From Duodenibacillus sp. (GTDB lineage Bacteria; Pseudomonadota; Gammaproteobacteria; Burkholderiales; Burkholderiaceae_F), in NCBI GenBank assembly GCA_017628205.1, contig JAGBZO010000020.1:62001-126000 (forward strand): a DNA stretch of 64,000 nucleotides, in the 5' to 3' direction. The translations under genes and the position numbers were made by a program. Under the pieces are notes generated by a model that was not told where the DNA came from, made no database searches, and saw only the letters and a program-made list of their open reading frames with translations. Below are positions 1-8,686 of the stretch, in pieces; the first letter of the stretch is position 1, and each line of letters opens with the position of its first letter.

Positions 1-1
1 G

Positions 2-445
2 AGTGCATGGGGTGTCGGGGATATTGCTCAACATCGAGGCGGCGTTCTGGGGGTCATACCGTCCATCCAACCGCCCAAACGACAGTTGTATCTATTTGAA
101 GCGAAAGAAAATGAAATTGAATCGCTTCTTTCGAAAGGCGACTACAAAGCGGATTGGCAATGGATTCTGATGAACGGAGCTCAGACATTCCAAAACGTAA
201 ACTTCGAAACGATCGACAATTACTCGATTCGCGTTAGTTTTGGCAATCAACACAAAGAATCGTTGCCCATACGTGTGGATCATGTCGTCCTCTGTACGGG
301 ACAGACACCGAACCGACGCTTGGTTTATGCCCTGCAATCGCTCAACTTGCCCACCTATCAGATAGGGGCGTGTTCAACCGATTCGGGCTATCAAACGATT
401 TCTGAGATTATCCAAAACGCTTTCACCCTTGCTTGCGAGTTGTAA
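2..445 (+). CDS. 2,4-dienoyl-CoA reductase-like flavoprotein, C-terminal part (cut by window start)
   Basis: The frame is open from base 2 to the stop at 443-445, giving about 147 residues of a gene that begins before the window. The visible part resembles the C-terminal nucleotide-binding region of FadH-type NADPH-dependent 2,4-dienoyl-CoA reductases: a WGVGD stretch followed by HRGGVLG, and near the end VDHVVLCTGQTPNR, which matches the usual dinucleotide-fold turn before the last helix. FadH enzymes carry FMN, FAD and a 4Fe-4S cluster and reduce double bonds during breakdown of unsaturated fatty acids; the cluster and FMN domains would lie outside the window. Related enone reductases share this architecture, so the exact substrate is uncertain. 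The end of the frame overlaps the possible upstream TTG start of the next gene. Confidence 0.65.
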   Translation, partial: SAWGVGDIAQHRGGVLGVIPSIQPPKRQLYLFEAKENEIESLLSKGDYKADWQWILMNGAQTFQNVNFETIDNYSIRVSFGNQHKESLPIRVDHVVLCTGQTPNRRLVYALQSLNLPTYQIGACSTDSGYQTISEIIQNAFTLACEL

Positions 446-450
446 AACAC

Positions 451-1578
451 ATGAAAAAACACGGGCTGACGACACTTGCGTTTACTTTGGCTCTCTGCGG
501 GAGTATCTCGGCTTATTCGGCCGAAAAGAGCTCCTCTTTTCTAGTCATGGACTGCATCACAGGAACGCCGCTTGTTCAGCAAAATCAGTTTGATATCGTC
601 AATCCGAGCGATCACATTAGGTTAATGACTTTACTGACGGCTTTCGATCTGATGAGGGCGAAAGATCTCACCGGAAACGAATCGGTTGCCATCTATCACC
701 ACGATGTCAAAGATGCTCGCTCCGAACAATCAATCGGATTAAAAGAGGGGGATCGCATTCCGCTCAACGACTTGCTTCGGGCGGTTGCCATTACGGGGGC
801 TCAGGATGCAAGCCTGGCCGTTGCCTCATTTTTAGGGGCGACGCGACACGATTTCGTCGATGCAATGAATCGCACTGCCGGTCGTAGTGGAATGCAACGT
901 TCCTCGTTCACCTCACCGATAGCGGACGTCGATCAACAATCTTGTGCTTACGACTTGGCTTTACTGACGAAAGAGTTGCAAACCCAATATTCGGATCGAC
1001 TGAATTGGTTCTTCGAAAAATCCTTTGTTTTCAAATCGAAAACTTACAAAAACACGAATCGATCGATTCAGTCCAACACCATTAAAAACGACTACTTCGT
1101 ATCAAAGAGTTCGAACGACGTTATTTTGTCGTACAAAGACACGGATGCCACGAGGCAGGTACAACGTTGCTTCATTTCCGTTGTTTTGACGGAACCGAAA
1201 ACCGCGTTTAACAGCGCCATGAATTTATTGCGCAATGCCGTCGTTGATTTCAATATCGTCAAGCTGTATTCGCCTAATCAAGCCATCGCATCCGTAAAAC
1301 TCATTAACGGCTCTCAGGATACAATTACTGTCGGAAGCCCTTCTTCCGTCTATATATCGCTGCATAAAAACCAAATCTCCAAGGATTTGGTTAACCATTT
1401 GCAGGCTCGCGTTGAATATGCCGGCCCCGTATCGGCCCCGATTAAACACGGACAACCTGTTGGTGAGCTGATCATCGAGCTCGATAAAGTCCTTATTGGT
1501 AGATTTCCGGTTGTCTCTCTGGAAACTATCGAGTTGGGCCATCTTTCCGATCGTTTGAAATCAGCCGTGCAACATTGA
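451..1578 (+). CDS. PBP5/6-like D,D-carboxypeptidase homologue lacking all catalytic motifs
   Basis: This 375-residue exported protein has a signal peptide (residues 1-24), a peptidase S11-like domain (about 27-255) and the C-terminal beta domain of PBP5 (about 265-365). It sits just before ybeD, the usual place of dacA/dacC. Aligned by hand with E. coli PBP5, the SxxK motif is DHIR (Asp54, Arg57), the SGN motif is GAQ (116-118), and no KTG can be found where it should be. The surrounding sequence still aligns without gaps, for example LMT after the first motif and DAS after the second. I therefore infer a non-catalytic paralogue, perhaps a peptidoglycan-binding or scaffolding protein. An in-frame TTG at 433 would lengthen the N-terminus, but ATG 451 begins a normal signal peptide. 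Confidence 0.8.
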   Translation: MKKHGLTTLAFTLALCGSISAYSAEKSSSFLVMDCITGTPLVQQNQFDIVNPSDHIRLMTLLTAFDLMRAKDLTGNESVAIYHHDVKDARSEQSIGLKEGDRIPLNDLLRAVAITGAQDASLAVASFLGATRHDFVDAMNRTAGRSGMQRSSFTSPIADVDQQSCAYDLALLTKELQTQYSDRLNWFFEKSFVFKSKTYKNTNRSIQSNTIKNDYFVSKSSNDVILSYKDTDATRQVQRCFISVVLTEPKTAFNSAMNLLRNAVVDFNIVKLYSPNQAIASVKLINGSQDTITVGSPSSVYISLHKNQISKDLVNHLQARVEYAGPVSAPIKHGQPVGELIIELDKVLIGRFPVVSLETIELGHLSDRLKSAVQH

Positions 1579-1606
1579 GATTTTCCTAAATCACTTTAAT
1601 TTTGTT

Positions 1607-1885
1607 ATGACCGACTCCACTGCCTCTACCGAAACGTTAATTGAATTTCCGTGCCAGTTCCCGATCAAAATCATGGGTTTGAGCGATCCTGCTTTTGCGC
1701 AAACCATCGGTAACGCCATTAAAGAACTGGATCCGCAATTTAATCCCGACACCATGACCATCAGTCATTCCAAGACGGGGAAATACACTTCGCTGACCGC
1801 TACCGTAAACGCGCAAAGTAAAGCGCAACTCGACAGTATTTATCTCATGCTGACATCGCATCCCATGGTCAAAATTGCCATGTAA
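1607..1885 (+). CDS. ybeD: YbeD/DUF493 family protein
   Basis: This 92-residue protein matches the DUF493 (UPF0250) family in length and in features such as the N-terminal EFPCQFPIKIMG strand and the C-terminal HPMVKIAM. The family has an ACT-like alpha/beta fold of unknown function and lies between the D,D-carboxypeptidase and lipoate genes in many proteobacteria. Here lipB and lipA do not follow: menA does. It starts with ATG 29 nt after the preceding stop, and its end lies within the region of the possible early menA start, so co-transcription with both neighbours is likely. Confidence 0.85.
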   Translation: MTDSTASTETLIEFPCQFPIKIMGLSDPAFAQTIGNAIKELDPQFNPDTMTISHSKTGKYTSLTATVNAQSKAQLDSIYLMLTSHPMVKIAM

Positions 1886-1898
1886 CCGGAGCTGCCGA

Positions 1899-2819
1899 GT
1901 GGATCATACTGATACTTCCGTTCGTCCCTACAGTTTTAAAGCTTGGATGGCTTGCGCTCGACCGAAAACGTGGGGAATTGCCATTGCTCCCGTTGCCGTC
2001 GGGTTGGCTTGCGCATTGGTTGACCAAGGATCTATCGACCCTATTGTGGCGATCGCAACCGTTCTGTTGTCCATTCTGATGCAAGCCATCAGTAACATGG
2101 AGAACGATGCCGGTTATACAAAACGCAAAGCAGAACGATCCAATCGAAAAGGATTACCCAGAGCAACGGCTAAAGGTTGGCTTAGCGTGGACTCTGTCGA
2201 AAAAGCGATCAAGGTCTTGGGGGTGCTTGTCGTTCTGGATACCTTGTTTCTGATCTATGTCGGGGGCTTTGTTATAGCCGGCATCAGTTTGGGCTCTATC
2301 ATTGCAGCTTACTGTTATATGGGAGGCCCGAAACCGATTGCTTACACGCCGTTCGGAGAATTCGTCGTTTTTTTATTCTTCGGTTTGGTGGCCGTTTGCG
2401 GTACCTATTACCTGCAAACACACACAGTCTCCATGACGACACTGTTAATTTCCGCCGCCATCGGATGCATTGCCGGTGCCGTCTTGGCTGTTAACAACTA
2501 CCGAGATCTTGAACACGATGCGTCAATCGGACGCCAAACGCTAGCGGTTCTACTGAAAAAGAAAGCGATGCAATCATGCTTCAATTTAATGATCGGCCTG
2601 CCGTTCGCTCTGATTGTCGTTGTTGTTGCGTTGCATAACGATCTATACCCTCTTTTCATCTGTTTCTTAGCCTTCTCCAAAGGGTACTCTCTCATGAAAA
2701 CCCTGCCGAAAAAAGAAGGTTTGGAATTGAACGCCGTTATGTTCAATACTATTAAGTTGGAATTGATCTTTTCCCTCTTGGTGACAATTGGATGCGTTTT
2801 AGCTTTCTTAATGAACTAA
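1899..2819 (+). CDS. menA: 1,4-dihydroxy-2-naphthoate polyprenyltransferase
   Basis: MenA joins a polyprenyl chain to 1,4-dihydroxy-2-naphthoate in the inner membrane, the penultimate step to menaquinone. The 306 residues contain about eight hydrophobic helices and the two Asp-rich substrate motifs of the UbiA superfamily: NMENDAGYTKRKAE near residue 67 and NNYRDLEHDASIGRQTLAV near residue 203, the latter typical of MenA rather than UbiA. I chose GTG 1899 because CGGAG at 1887-1891 is well spaced; an in-frame TTG at 1875 would overlap ybeD. Its presence implies menaquinone-based respiration, fitting a micro-aerobic or anaerobic lifestyle. Confidence 0.85.
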   Translation: MDHTDTSVRPYSFKAWMACARPKTWGIAIAPVAVGLACALVDQGSIDPIVAIATVLLSILMQAISNMENDAGYTKRKAERSNRKGLPRATAKGWLSVDSVEKAIKVLGVLVVLDTLFLIYVGGFVIAGISLGSIIAAYCYMGGPKPIAYTPFGEFVVFLFFGLVAVCGTYYLQTHTVSMTTLLISAAIGCIAGAVLAVNNYRDLEHDASIGRQTLAVLLKKKAMQSCFNLMIGLPFALIVVVVALHNDLYPLFICFLAFSKGYSLMKTLPKKEGLELNAVMFNTIKLELIFSLLVTIGCVLAFLMN

Positions 2820-2845
2820 AAAACAGCAAAAATTATTATTAATTA

Positions 2846-2892
2846 TCAAAAAAAACAACCGTCTAACATATGTTGACGGTTGTTTTTTTTAT
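2846..2892. terminator. Bidirectional intrinsic terminator between menA and dolP
   Basis: Inverted arms AACAACCGTC (2854-2863) and GACGGTTGTT (2875-2884) form a hairpin flanked by a run of A before and a run of T after. It can end transcription from both convergent genes. Confidence 0.85.
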
Positions 2893-3551
2893 TAATTTGA
2901 TGTATCTCCCGATTTTGCTCGAATCCGTTCGGCTTCTTCCGCTCTGGCTTTCATTTCCGCAATTCTTTGTGCGGACAAAATTTCACATACAGACACTACC
3001 TTTTTCACACCTGACGTAGCAGCGGCAACTTCACATGCTTCTTTGTTTTCCTGAGGAGTCAATAGTCCCATTAAGTAAACGATACCTCGATCCACTGTCA
3101 CCTTCATTTGACTGTAGACGGTTTTTTCCGCGGCAATCAGGCGTGTTTTAACCTTCGTAGAAAGCGCGGAATCACTAACACGTTGAGTTATCGACGCATT
3201 GGGCATGACAGCCAACTCATTGATCACCTTGACCACATCCAAACTCGTCCAGGCCGTTTTATAAGCCACTTCTTTAGCGTGCTCGTTTGCCACCTCGCCG
3301 GTTAACAAAATACGTCCGTTATAGCTTGTCACGGTAATGTGAGATTCGATGTCTTGCAAAGCTTCTTTAATCTCCCAGGCCACTCTGTACTCAAACACCT
3401 CATCATTCAAGGCGGCGCCGGTCGAACGTCGATCAATAAGCGCCGTGCTGGTCGCCACCGCAGCTCCGCCGACAACCAAGGGAGCACAACCGTTCAATAT
3501 GGAGCAAACGCCTGCAGCCACAATACTCGTAAACAATGTTCTCTTTTGCAT
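2892..3551 (-). CDS. dolP: BON-domain outer-membrane lipoprotein (DolP/YraP-like)
   Basis: DolP is an outer-membrane lipoprotein that binds anionic phospholipids and helps keep the envelope intact. The 219-residue protein starts with a lipoprotein signal ending in LNGC (Cys22), has a Gly/Ala-rich stretch and the DRRSTG sequence typical of the family, then two BON domains (about 50-118 and 125-195). The final 25 residues are charged and helical (MKARAEEAERIRAK), an extension beyond the second BON domain. It is transcribed towards menA and ends at the shared terminator. Its coding strand is G-rich relative to the opposite strand, as expected on the leading strand to the left of the candidate origin. 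Confidence 0.88.
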   Translation of the reverse strand: MQKRTLFTSIVAAGVCSILNGCAPLVVGGAAVATSTALIDRRSTGAALNDEVFEYRVAWEIKEALQDIESHITVTSYNGRILLTGEVANEHAKEVAYKTAWTSLDVVKVINELAVMPNASITQRVSDSALSTKVKTRLIAAEKTVYSQMKVTVDRGIVYLMGLLTPQENKEACEVAAATSGVKKVVSVCEILSAQRIAEMKARAEEAERIRAKSGDTSN

Positions 3552-4428
3552 GATTCCTTCAAGACAGATGGATGTTATGAACTCTATCGTACAAACAAAC
3601 GGGATGTGCGTCTAGTCGTTGTTACGCATGCATACAGAGATTCGTCTGGAGCCGCTCTCAAGCTTGCACGGAGAGAATGAAACGCTTTCAATCGCCGCAC
3701 GAATCGAAGCGTCAATCGAGCTCTTTCCCTCGCCGTACGAAACATCAATGGGTTATCCACATCCGTTTCTCATTTCCGCACATCCTTCGTACCGGTGACA
3801 CACATTCTTCCTATACAAACAAAAAACAAAAAAATCTTTCAAAATCAATATCAAACTACTCTTTTTCCTTTCATTCCCCTTTAAATCTCCTTACATACCA
3901 CCTCCACACCCCATCCGCTCGGCCTTCACTCCCCCGAAAAAATCCGCAAAGCGGAGAAAGTTTGTGCATAAACCTGTGAGTAACCTATCGAAAAGCTGAG
4001 AATTTACAGGGATAAGATTTTCCTTCCTATAATGACCTCAACCTTATCCCCAACCATCCACAACTTACTAACAAGCAACTCTAAAATCTCTCAACGGGTT
4101 TATCAACAAGCTAATAAACTGATATTAAAGGATTTTTCACTTTTATCAACAGAATTTTCCACATCTATTACTTCTTCTAACTGCTTTTAAATTTATTTTT
4201 TAAGGTATAAGTAGTTTGACATTGGAACTGCGAAAACCTGCATCTTTAAAAGGTCTGAACTTGATCAGAATGCCTTACAAAAAATTTGAAGTCTTTTAAA
4301 AGCGCTTGTTTAAGCAAAAAAAACGAGATCTGGAAATCTATTTCATTGATAATAAGAAAGAAAAAACGACAAAACATCTTGATATTTGATTGTTTTGTTG
4401 TTATGTTTTGTCTTTTTTGGAGTCTTTA
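3552..4428. other. Candidate chromosomal replication origin (oriC)
   Basis: This 877-base stretch has no convincing gene. It is AT-rich, especially 3815-3870, 4130-4230 and 4325-4420, and contains a cluster of DnaA-box-like 9-mers (consensus TTATNCACA). Exact matches lie at 3753-3761 (TTATCCACA, +) and 3963-3971 (TTATGCACA, -). One-mismatch matches lie at 3975-3983 (-), 4054-4062, 4100-4108, 4143-4151 and 4155-4163 (+). By hand count the + strand is C-rich to the left (9 G and 17 C in 2941-3000; 2 G and 23 C in 4021-4080) and G-rich to the right (12 G and 3 C in 4381-4440), the sign change expected at an origin. dnaA, dnaN, gyrB and rpmH are not seen in the window, so this would be an origin away from dnaA. 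It also holds the promoters of dolP and birA. Confidence 0.6.
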
Positions 4429-5235
4429 ATGTTTTTGAACGAACGTCAGTTGTTTAAAGATCTGAGTTCTATCTTTGATATGGTGTTCATCGAGGAAGAA
4501 ACCGGTAGTACGAATGACGATATCAAAAGATTGATTAAACACTCCTCGAATTCTCTGAGCTGTTTTAAAACGGTTGAACGTCAATTTGCGGGTCGGGGGA
4601 CTCATGGTAAAAACTGGAAAAATGCTGAAAAATCAATGCTATTTACCGTTGGTATACCTCTTGCCAAAAGCCTTTCTCTTTATCAAGGCGTGACGTTATG
4701 TATAGGATATGAACTGGTAACAGTGTTACAGAAACGCTACATCGACGTGCGACTGAAGTGGCCGAATGATTTGTGGTACAAGCAAGGAAAATTAGGAGGA
4801 ATTCTTGTTGAGGTAGTTCATTCGCAAGACCGGATTCCTCACTTGATTGTCGGGGTGGGGATCAATCTGTCAAAACCCCCGATGCAACTGGACAATGTCG
4901 CAGGGTATGGCGCCAGCGCCGTGACGGATTTGTATGAAATACTGGATTGCAATGCCTTATTGATCGAGTTAGCTGGCGCAATCAAACGGTGTGTTGACGC
5001 GTTTGACGAATCCTCTCTTGAAATATTGAGATTGAAGTGGAAAGATATTGATTGCTTTTACAATCAATCCGTGAGCTACACTCCTGTCACGGGAGAAGCT
5101 GTTACGGTTCTCAATGAAGGTATCGACCGGTTAGGGCGCTTAAGGTTACGTAAGGGGGATAGCACGCTATATGTCATGGACGGCGTGATACGCCCGATGA
5201 AAAAGGATCGAGAAAATGACGGTTTTGGTTGTTGA
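4429..5235 (+). CDS. birA: Biotin--[biotin carboxyl-carrier protein] ligase, without DNA-binding domain
   Basis: BirA activates biotin with ATP and attaches it to the carrier protein of acetyl-CoA carboxylase. The 268 residues show the ligase core from the start: GSTND near residue 26, the biotinyl-AMP loop GRGTHGKNW near 59-67, and KWPNDLWYKQGKLGGILVE near 104-122 with the catalytic-type Lys, followed by the small C-terminal domain. There is no N-terminal winged helix, so this is a monofunctional ligase and not a repressor. I chose ATG 4429 because TGGAG at 4418-4422 is well placed; TTG 4390 is in frame upstream but has no ribosome site. It overlaps coaX by 20 bases, so the two are probably translated together. 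Confidence 0.9.
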   Translation: MFLNERQLFKDLSSIFDMVFIEEETGSTNDDIKRLIKHSSNSLSCFKTVERQFAGRGTHGKNWKNAEKSMLFTVGIPLAKSLSLYQGVTLCIGYELVTVLQKRYIDVRLKWPNDLWYKQGKLGGILVEVVHSQDRIPHLIVGVGINLSKPPMQLDNVAGYGASAVTDLYEILDCNALLIELAGAIKRCVDAFDESSLEILRLKWKDIDCFYNQSVSYTPVTGEAVTVLNEGIDRLGRLRLRKGDSTLYVMDGVIRPMKKDRENDGFGC

Positions 5236-5971
5236 TGTCGGCAACACGGCACTGAAATGGGCGACGGTGGATGAACCTGACAAACCGCATACGTTTGTAC
5301 ATCAAGGATCGGATTGTGTTCCCGATTCACTTTTGCACGCATGGCTGAACTTAAAGCCGACCCGAGTCGTAGGGTGCATGGTTTCCAGTGAAAATTTGGC
5401 GTTGGCATTGACAAAACTGTTCAATAAGCATCACATCACGTGGGATTGGTTGCATTCGGAACGAGAATTCAATGGCAAATTCAAGTTGCATAATTGTTAC
5501 GACAACTACCAACAATTGGGAACGGATCGATGGCATGCAGCCATCGGTGCGGCCAGCTTGTATCCCAATCGTGCTTTACTCGTCGTTCATATGGGGACGG
5601 CAACAACGGTCGACAGCGTGATACCGACGGATAATGGTCTTGATTTTGTGGGCGGGCGTATCCTTCCCGGTCCGACCATGATGTTCGATTCTTTGTTGCG
5701 CCGTACGCGTTGTCGTCCGGGGGGCGTTGGTGTCTATAAAGATACGCCTCAGAATACGGCTGATGCCATATCGACAGGGATTATTGAGGCTCATCTGGGG
5801 GTAATTGATCGTGCTGCTGGCGTGTTGGAACGGCAGGGGTTTGCACCTCAAATCTTATTTGCCGGCGGTGCGGCTCCGATGTTGGCCCCGTATTTGATTC
5901 AATCGTATCCGACTGCTGTGTTACAGCATAATTTGGTTCTGCGCGGGCTCGCCTTAAGATCGACTATTTAG
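5216..5971 (+). CDS. coaX: Type III pantothenate kinase
   Basis: CoaX phosphorylates pantothenate, the first step of coenzyme A synthesis, and belongs to the acetate/sugar kinase/Hsp70 fold. In the 251 residues the ATP-binding DVGNTALKW is at 6-14, the LGTDRW segment with the catalytic-type Asp near 101-106, and the second phosphate loop MGTATTVD near 124-131. The residue before that loop is His (VVHMGT) where many homologues have Asp. The gene pair birA-coaX followed by a SPOR protein is usual in Burkholderiales; the Bordetella homologue was first named Baf. Confidence 0.9.
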   Translation: MTVLVVDVGNTALKWATVDEPDKPHTFVHQGSDCVPDSLLHAWLNLKPTRVVGCMVSSENLALALTKLFNKHHITWDWLHSEREFNGKFKLHNCYDNYQQLGTDRWHAAIGAASLYPNRALLVVHMGTATTVDSVIPTDNGLDFVGGRILPGPTMMFDSLLRRTRCRPGGVGVYKDTPQNTADAISTGIIEAHLGVIDRAAGVLERQGFAPQILFAGGAAPMLAPYLIQSYPTAVLQHNLVLRGLALRSTI

Positions 5972-5980
5972 TATCGACGT

Positions 5981-6616
5981 ATGAAACGGCTGTTTATACT
6001 GATTGAACTCGTACTATTGATTGGTCTTGGGTACCTGCTTTTCGTTGGGATGAAAGCGGTTCCCACGATACCGCAGATCAAGCAAATCGACCTTGAGTAT
6101 GAGAGAGAGTCTCCGAACAGTGATCAGAAGCAATCGGATCAAAAACCGATTGTCAATGCCGTATCGTACTGCTTGAAGTTGGAAGCAATTGACTTGAGCG
6201 ATCTGCCCGAGGTAAACCAGCAGTTGCAGCGTTGGCGCCCCTCGGTGCAAACGCAAATCGTCGAACGATACAAAGATCCTCGATTTTTAGTATATTTCGG
6301 CCCCTTGCAGACACAGACCGCTCTCAAAGCTTTCATGAAACAATTTAAACAACAAGGATATGCGAAGGCGGTTCCCGTGTTCACCGGGGCTCTGTCCGGC
6401 GGTATTGTCATCGATAGTTTTGAAACGGAAGAAGAAGCATTGAAAATGCATGCCGACATGCCCAACCCGATGCATGGAATTCGCATTGTTAAACAAGACG
6501 ACATTCCGTCAGATCAGGTGGATGTCCTCGTTTCTGGAATTAACGAGGATCAATATTTGATCCTTAAGGAAGTGTCTGAAAAAACGAAAAAGTTTTCAGT
6601 TAACATGTGCGACTGA
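5981..6616 (+). CDS. Membrane-anchored SPOR-like protein
   Basis: I do not recognise a named gene. The 211-residue product has one N-terminal membrane helix (about 4-24), a short charged linker, and a domain at about 85-165 with the rhythm of a SPOR domain: RFLVYFGPLQTQTALKAFMKQFKQQGY, then two strands and a helix. SPOR domains bind denuded peptidoglycan at division sites. The gene follows coaX by 9 bases, the place of a SPOR-type gene in related genomes, and its topology would put the domain in the periplasm. It ends before a strong bidirectional terminator. Confidence 0.6.
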   Translation: MKRLFILIELVLLIGLGYLLFVGMKAVPTIPQIKQIDLEYERESPNSDQKQSDQKPIVNAVSYCLKLEAIDLSDLPEVNQQLQRWRPSVQTQIVERYKDPRFLVYFGPLQTQTALKAFMKQFKQQGYAKAVPVFTGALSGGIVIDSFETEEEALKMHADMPNPMHGIRIVKQDDIPSDQVDVLVSGINEDQYLILKEVSEKTKKFSVNMCD

Positions 6617-6654
6617 TGCGTTGTCTTATCGACGCTAATCATTGATTTAACATA

Positions 6655-6715
6655 AAAAAAAAGCACCTTTCCTACGACCTTGTCAAGTTGAATTTAGGAA
6701 GGTGCTTTTTTTAGT
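6655..6715. terminator. Bidirectional intrinsic terminator
   Basis: Arms AAGCACCTTTCCTA (6661-6674) and TAGGAAGGTGCTT (6695-6707) pair with one bulged base and are flanked by A-run and T-run. It lies between the convergent SPOR-like gene and trpA. Confidence 0.88.
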
Positions 6716-6724
6716 TTTTCCGTA

Positions 6725-7453
6725 TCAGTCTTTTAGCAAAGAGGAAAGCGGACGCTCCGGAAGCATATGGTCGGGAGCAGCATTCTGCATGGCGGCAACG
6801 GCCGTTTCGATGACCAATCCATCAAAATCGAGAGATTTGAACAAAGCCAGCGTCTCCACATCAATGGGGTTGCTACCGATAAAGACGGTTTTAATACCGG
6901 CCGCACGAACTTTCTGATAGCTCCGCGTCAAACGTTCGACGGGGCAGTGCGATTGATACTCAAAAAGGACGATTTTCGAAGGCAAGTCGATAGCAGCTTG
7001 TACGGTGTCGTCGGACGCGTTCATAGGCAAGCTTTGGACGAGAGGAAGATCGCAGGCGTCGCAAGCTTGTTTCCATACCGGCATTAATTTGACCATGGCT
7101 ACGGGCAAATCAAGGACCAGGAGTCCATCGGCACCGAGAGTTTTGATCGTTCGTACAAAGTTTTCAATACCAGGCGCATAAACCTGATTTGTATAAGCAC
7201 GAACGTAGACTGCCACATCGGGATAAATTTCTTTGAAGCGACGAATCAACTCAAAACTGCTCGCTTGATCGGGAGCGCATTTGAAAGCTCTGCCGCAAGC
7301 GATTTCCAATGTTTCGCCGTCCGCACAAGGATCGGAGAACGGAACTCCCGCAATGATGGCTTTGGCTCCGTCATTGACAAGGCGAACCAAATTTTCGAAG
7401 GATGCCTCAGGAGTCGGATCGCATAGATAAATGAAAGGGATAGGTGCCAACAT
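6725..7453 (-). CDS. trpA: Tryptophan synthase alpha-chain homologue with lost catalytic and phosphate-binding residues
   Basis: TrpA normally splits indole-3-glycerol phosphate and passes indole to TrpB. This 242-residue copy is clearly homologous (GVPFSDPCADG at 36-46, LDLP near 117) and follows trpB by 15 bases with a GGAG ribosome site. Compared by hand with E. coli TrpA, the catalytic Glu49 position is Ile34, while the Asp60 equivalent (Asp45) remains. Loop 6 (usually SRAGVTG) reads YQSHCPVERL, the GFGIS phosphate loop is FIGSNPI, and the final GSAIV motif is ETAVA. The first helix of the usual N-terminus is also absent. I infer that it cannot cleave indoleglycerol phosphate but may still bind and stimulate TrpB. 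The frame is intact, so it is not a simple pseudogene. Confidence 0.8.
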   Translation of the reverse strand: MLAPIPFIYLCDPTPEASFENLVRLVNDGAKAIIAGVPFSDPCADGETLEIACGRAFKCAPDQASSFELIRRFKEIYPDVAVYVRAYTNQVYAPGIENFVRTIKTLGADGLLVLDLPVAMVKLMPVWKQACDACDLPLVQSLPMNASDDTVQAAIDLPSKIVLFEYQSHCPVERLTRSYQKVRAAGIKTVFIGSNPIDVETLALFKSLDFDGLVIETAVAAMQNAAPDHMLPERPLSSLLKD

Positions 7454-7468
7454 AATGAATTCTCCGAC

Positions 7469-8686
7469 TTAGTACTGTTTGCCCGTGAGTTGACCGTCAA
7501 TTAAGAGCCCGTCTTCTTCCAGACGCTTGGCTACTTGGAATATATCTTTGTCACCGCGTCCGGACAGATTGACGATAATCTTTTGTTCTTTATTGGGTTC
7601 CTTGCGAATCATTTTCAGAGCGTAAGCCAGCGCATGAGAGGATTCGAGAGCGGGGATGATACCTTCTTGCAAGGACAGTTCGATAAAAGCGTTCAATGCT
7701 TCTTTATCGGTAATACCGACGTAGGTGGCGCGTCCCGTATCCTTTAAATGTGCGTGTTCAGGACCAACGGACGGGAAGTCTAGTCCTGCGGAAATAGAGT
7801 AGGACTCTCGAATGTGACCGTCGGCGGTTTGCATGTTATAGGAGTGAGCCCCGAAGAATACGCCTTTGCTCCCCTTGCACAACGTGGCTCCGTGGTGTTC
7901 GGTGTCCATGCCTTTGCCAGCGGGTTCAACACCGATGAGTTGAACTTCGGGGAACGGAATGAAATCCGTGAACAAACCGATAGCATTGGAACCGCCGCCT
8001 ACGCAGGCGATGACGGAGTCCGGTAACGTTTGTTCAAAAGCGGCAAATTGAGCTCGAGCCTCTTCCCCGATAATTTTTTGGAATTCTTTGACGATTGTGG
8101 GGAAGGGATGTGGACCCGCAGCCGTACCCAACATGTAATGCGTGTTGTGATAGCTTTCGGTCCAATCGCGCAACGCTTCGTTGCAGGCTTCTTTCAGAGT
8201 ACCTTCGCCCAAAGGGACCGGAACGACTTTGGCTCCCATCAACCGCATGCGAAAGACATTGGGCTGTTGACGTTCAATGTCCTTTGCTCCCATATAAATG
8301 CAGCATTCGAATCCCATCAGCGCACAAACCAATGCAGTAGCCACCCCGTGTTGACCGGCACCGGTTTCCGCAATGATACGGGTCTTGCCCATACGCTTTG
8401 CCAACAAAGCTTGTCCCAATACTTGATTGGTTTTATGCGCGCCACCGTGCATCAAATCTTCGCGCTTCAGATAGAGCTTCGCGTTGGTACCTTTGGTTAA
8501 ATTGCGGCACAACGTCAACGGTGTCGGGCGGCCGCCGTAATTCGTCAGCAAATCCTTTAATTCTTGTTGAAAAGCAGGATCGGCTTTTGCTTCGATGAAC
8601 GCTTGTTCCAACTGGTCGAGAGCCGGAATCAAGGCTTCCGGTACAAACTGGCCGCCAAACTGGCCGAAGAAGGGATTTAATTTCAT
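7469..8686 (-). CDS. trpB: Tryptophan synthase beta chain
   Basis: TrpB condenses indole with serine using pyridoxal phosphate. The 405-residue protein is of the TrpB1 type and has every expected feature: FGGQFVPE at the start, the PLP-binding lysine in HGGAHKTNQ near residue 90, ETGAGQHG with the catalytic Glu near 112, the phosphate-binding GGGSNAIG near 235, and ESSHALAYA near 355. It appears fully active, in contrast to its partner TrpA. It is the first structural gene behind the trp leader, so its level should follow charged tRNA-Trp. No trpE, trpG, trpD, trpC or trpF lies in the window. Confidence 0.95.
   Translation of the reverse strand: MKLNPFFGQFGGQFVPEALIPALDQLEQAFIEAKADPAFQQELKDLLTNYGGRPTPLTLCRNLTKGTNAKLYLKREDLMHGGAHKTNQVLGQALLAKRMGKTRIIAETGAGQHGVATALVCALMGFECCIYMGAKDIERQQPNVFRMRLMGAKVVPVPLGEGTLKEACNEALRDWTESYHNTHYMLGTAAGPHPFPTIVKEFQKIIGEEARAQFAAFEQTLPDSVIACVGGGSNAIGLFTDFIPFPEVQLIGVEPAGKGMDTEHHGATLCKGSKGVFFGAHSYNMQTADGHIRESYSISAGLDFPSVGPEHAHLKDTGRATYVGITDKEALNAFIELSLQEGIIPALESSHALAYALKMIRKEPNKEQKIIVNLSGRGDKDIFQVAKRLEEDGLLIDGQLTGKQY

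Noticed and set aside
3677..3979. Open frame of 100 codons in the gap before birA
   Set aside because: Ser/Pro/His-rich composition, no ribosome site, and it covers DnaA-box-like sites; best explained as noncoding DNA.
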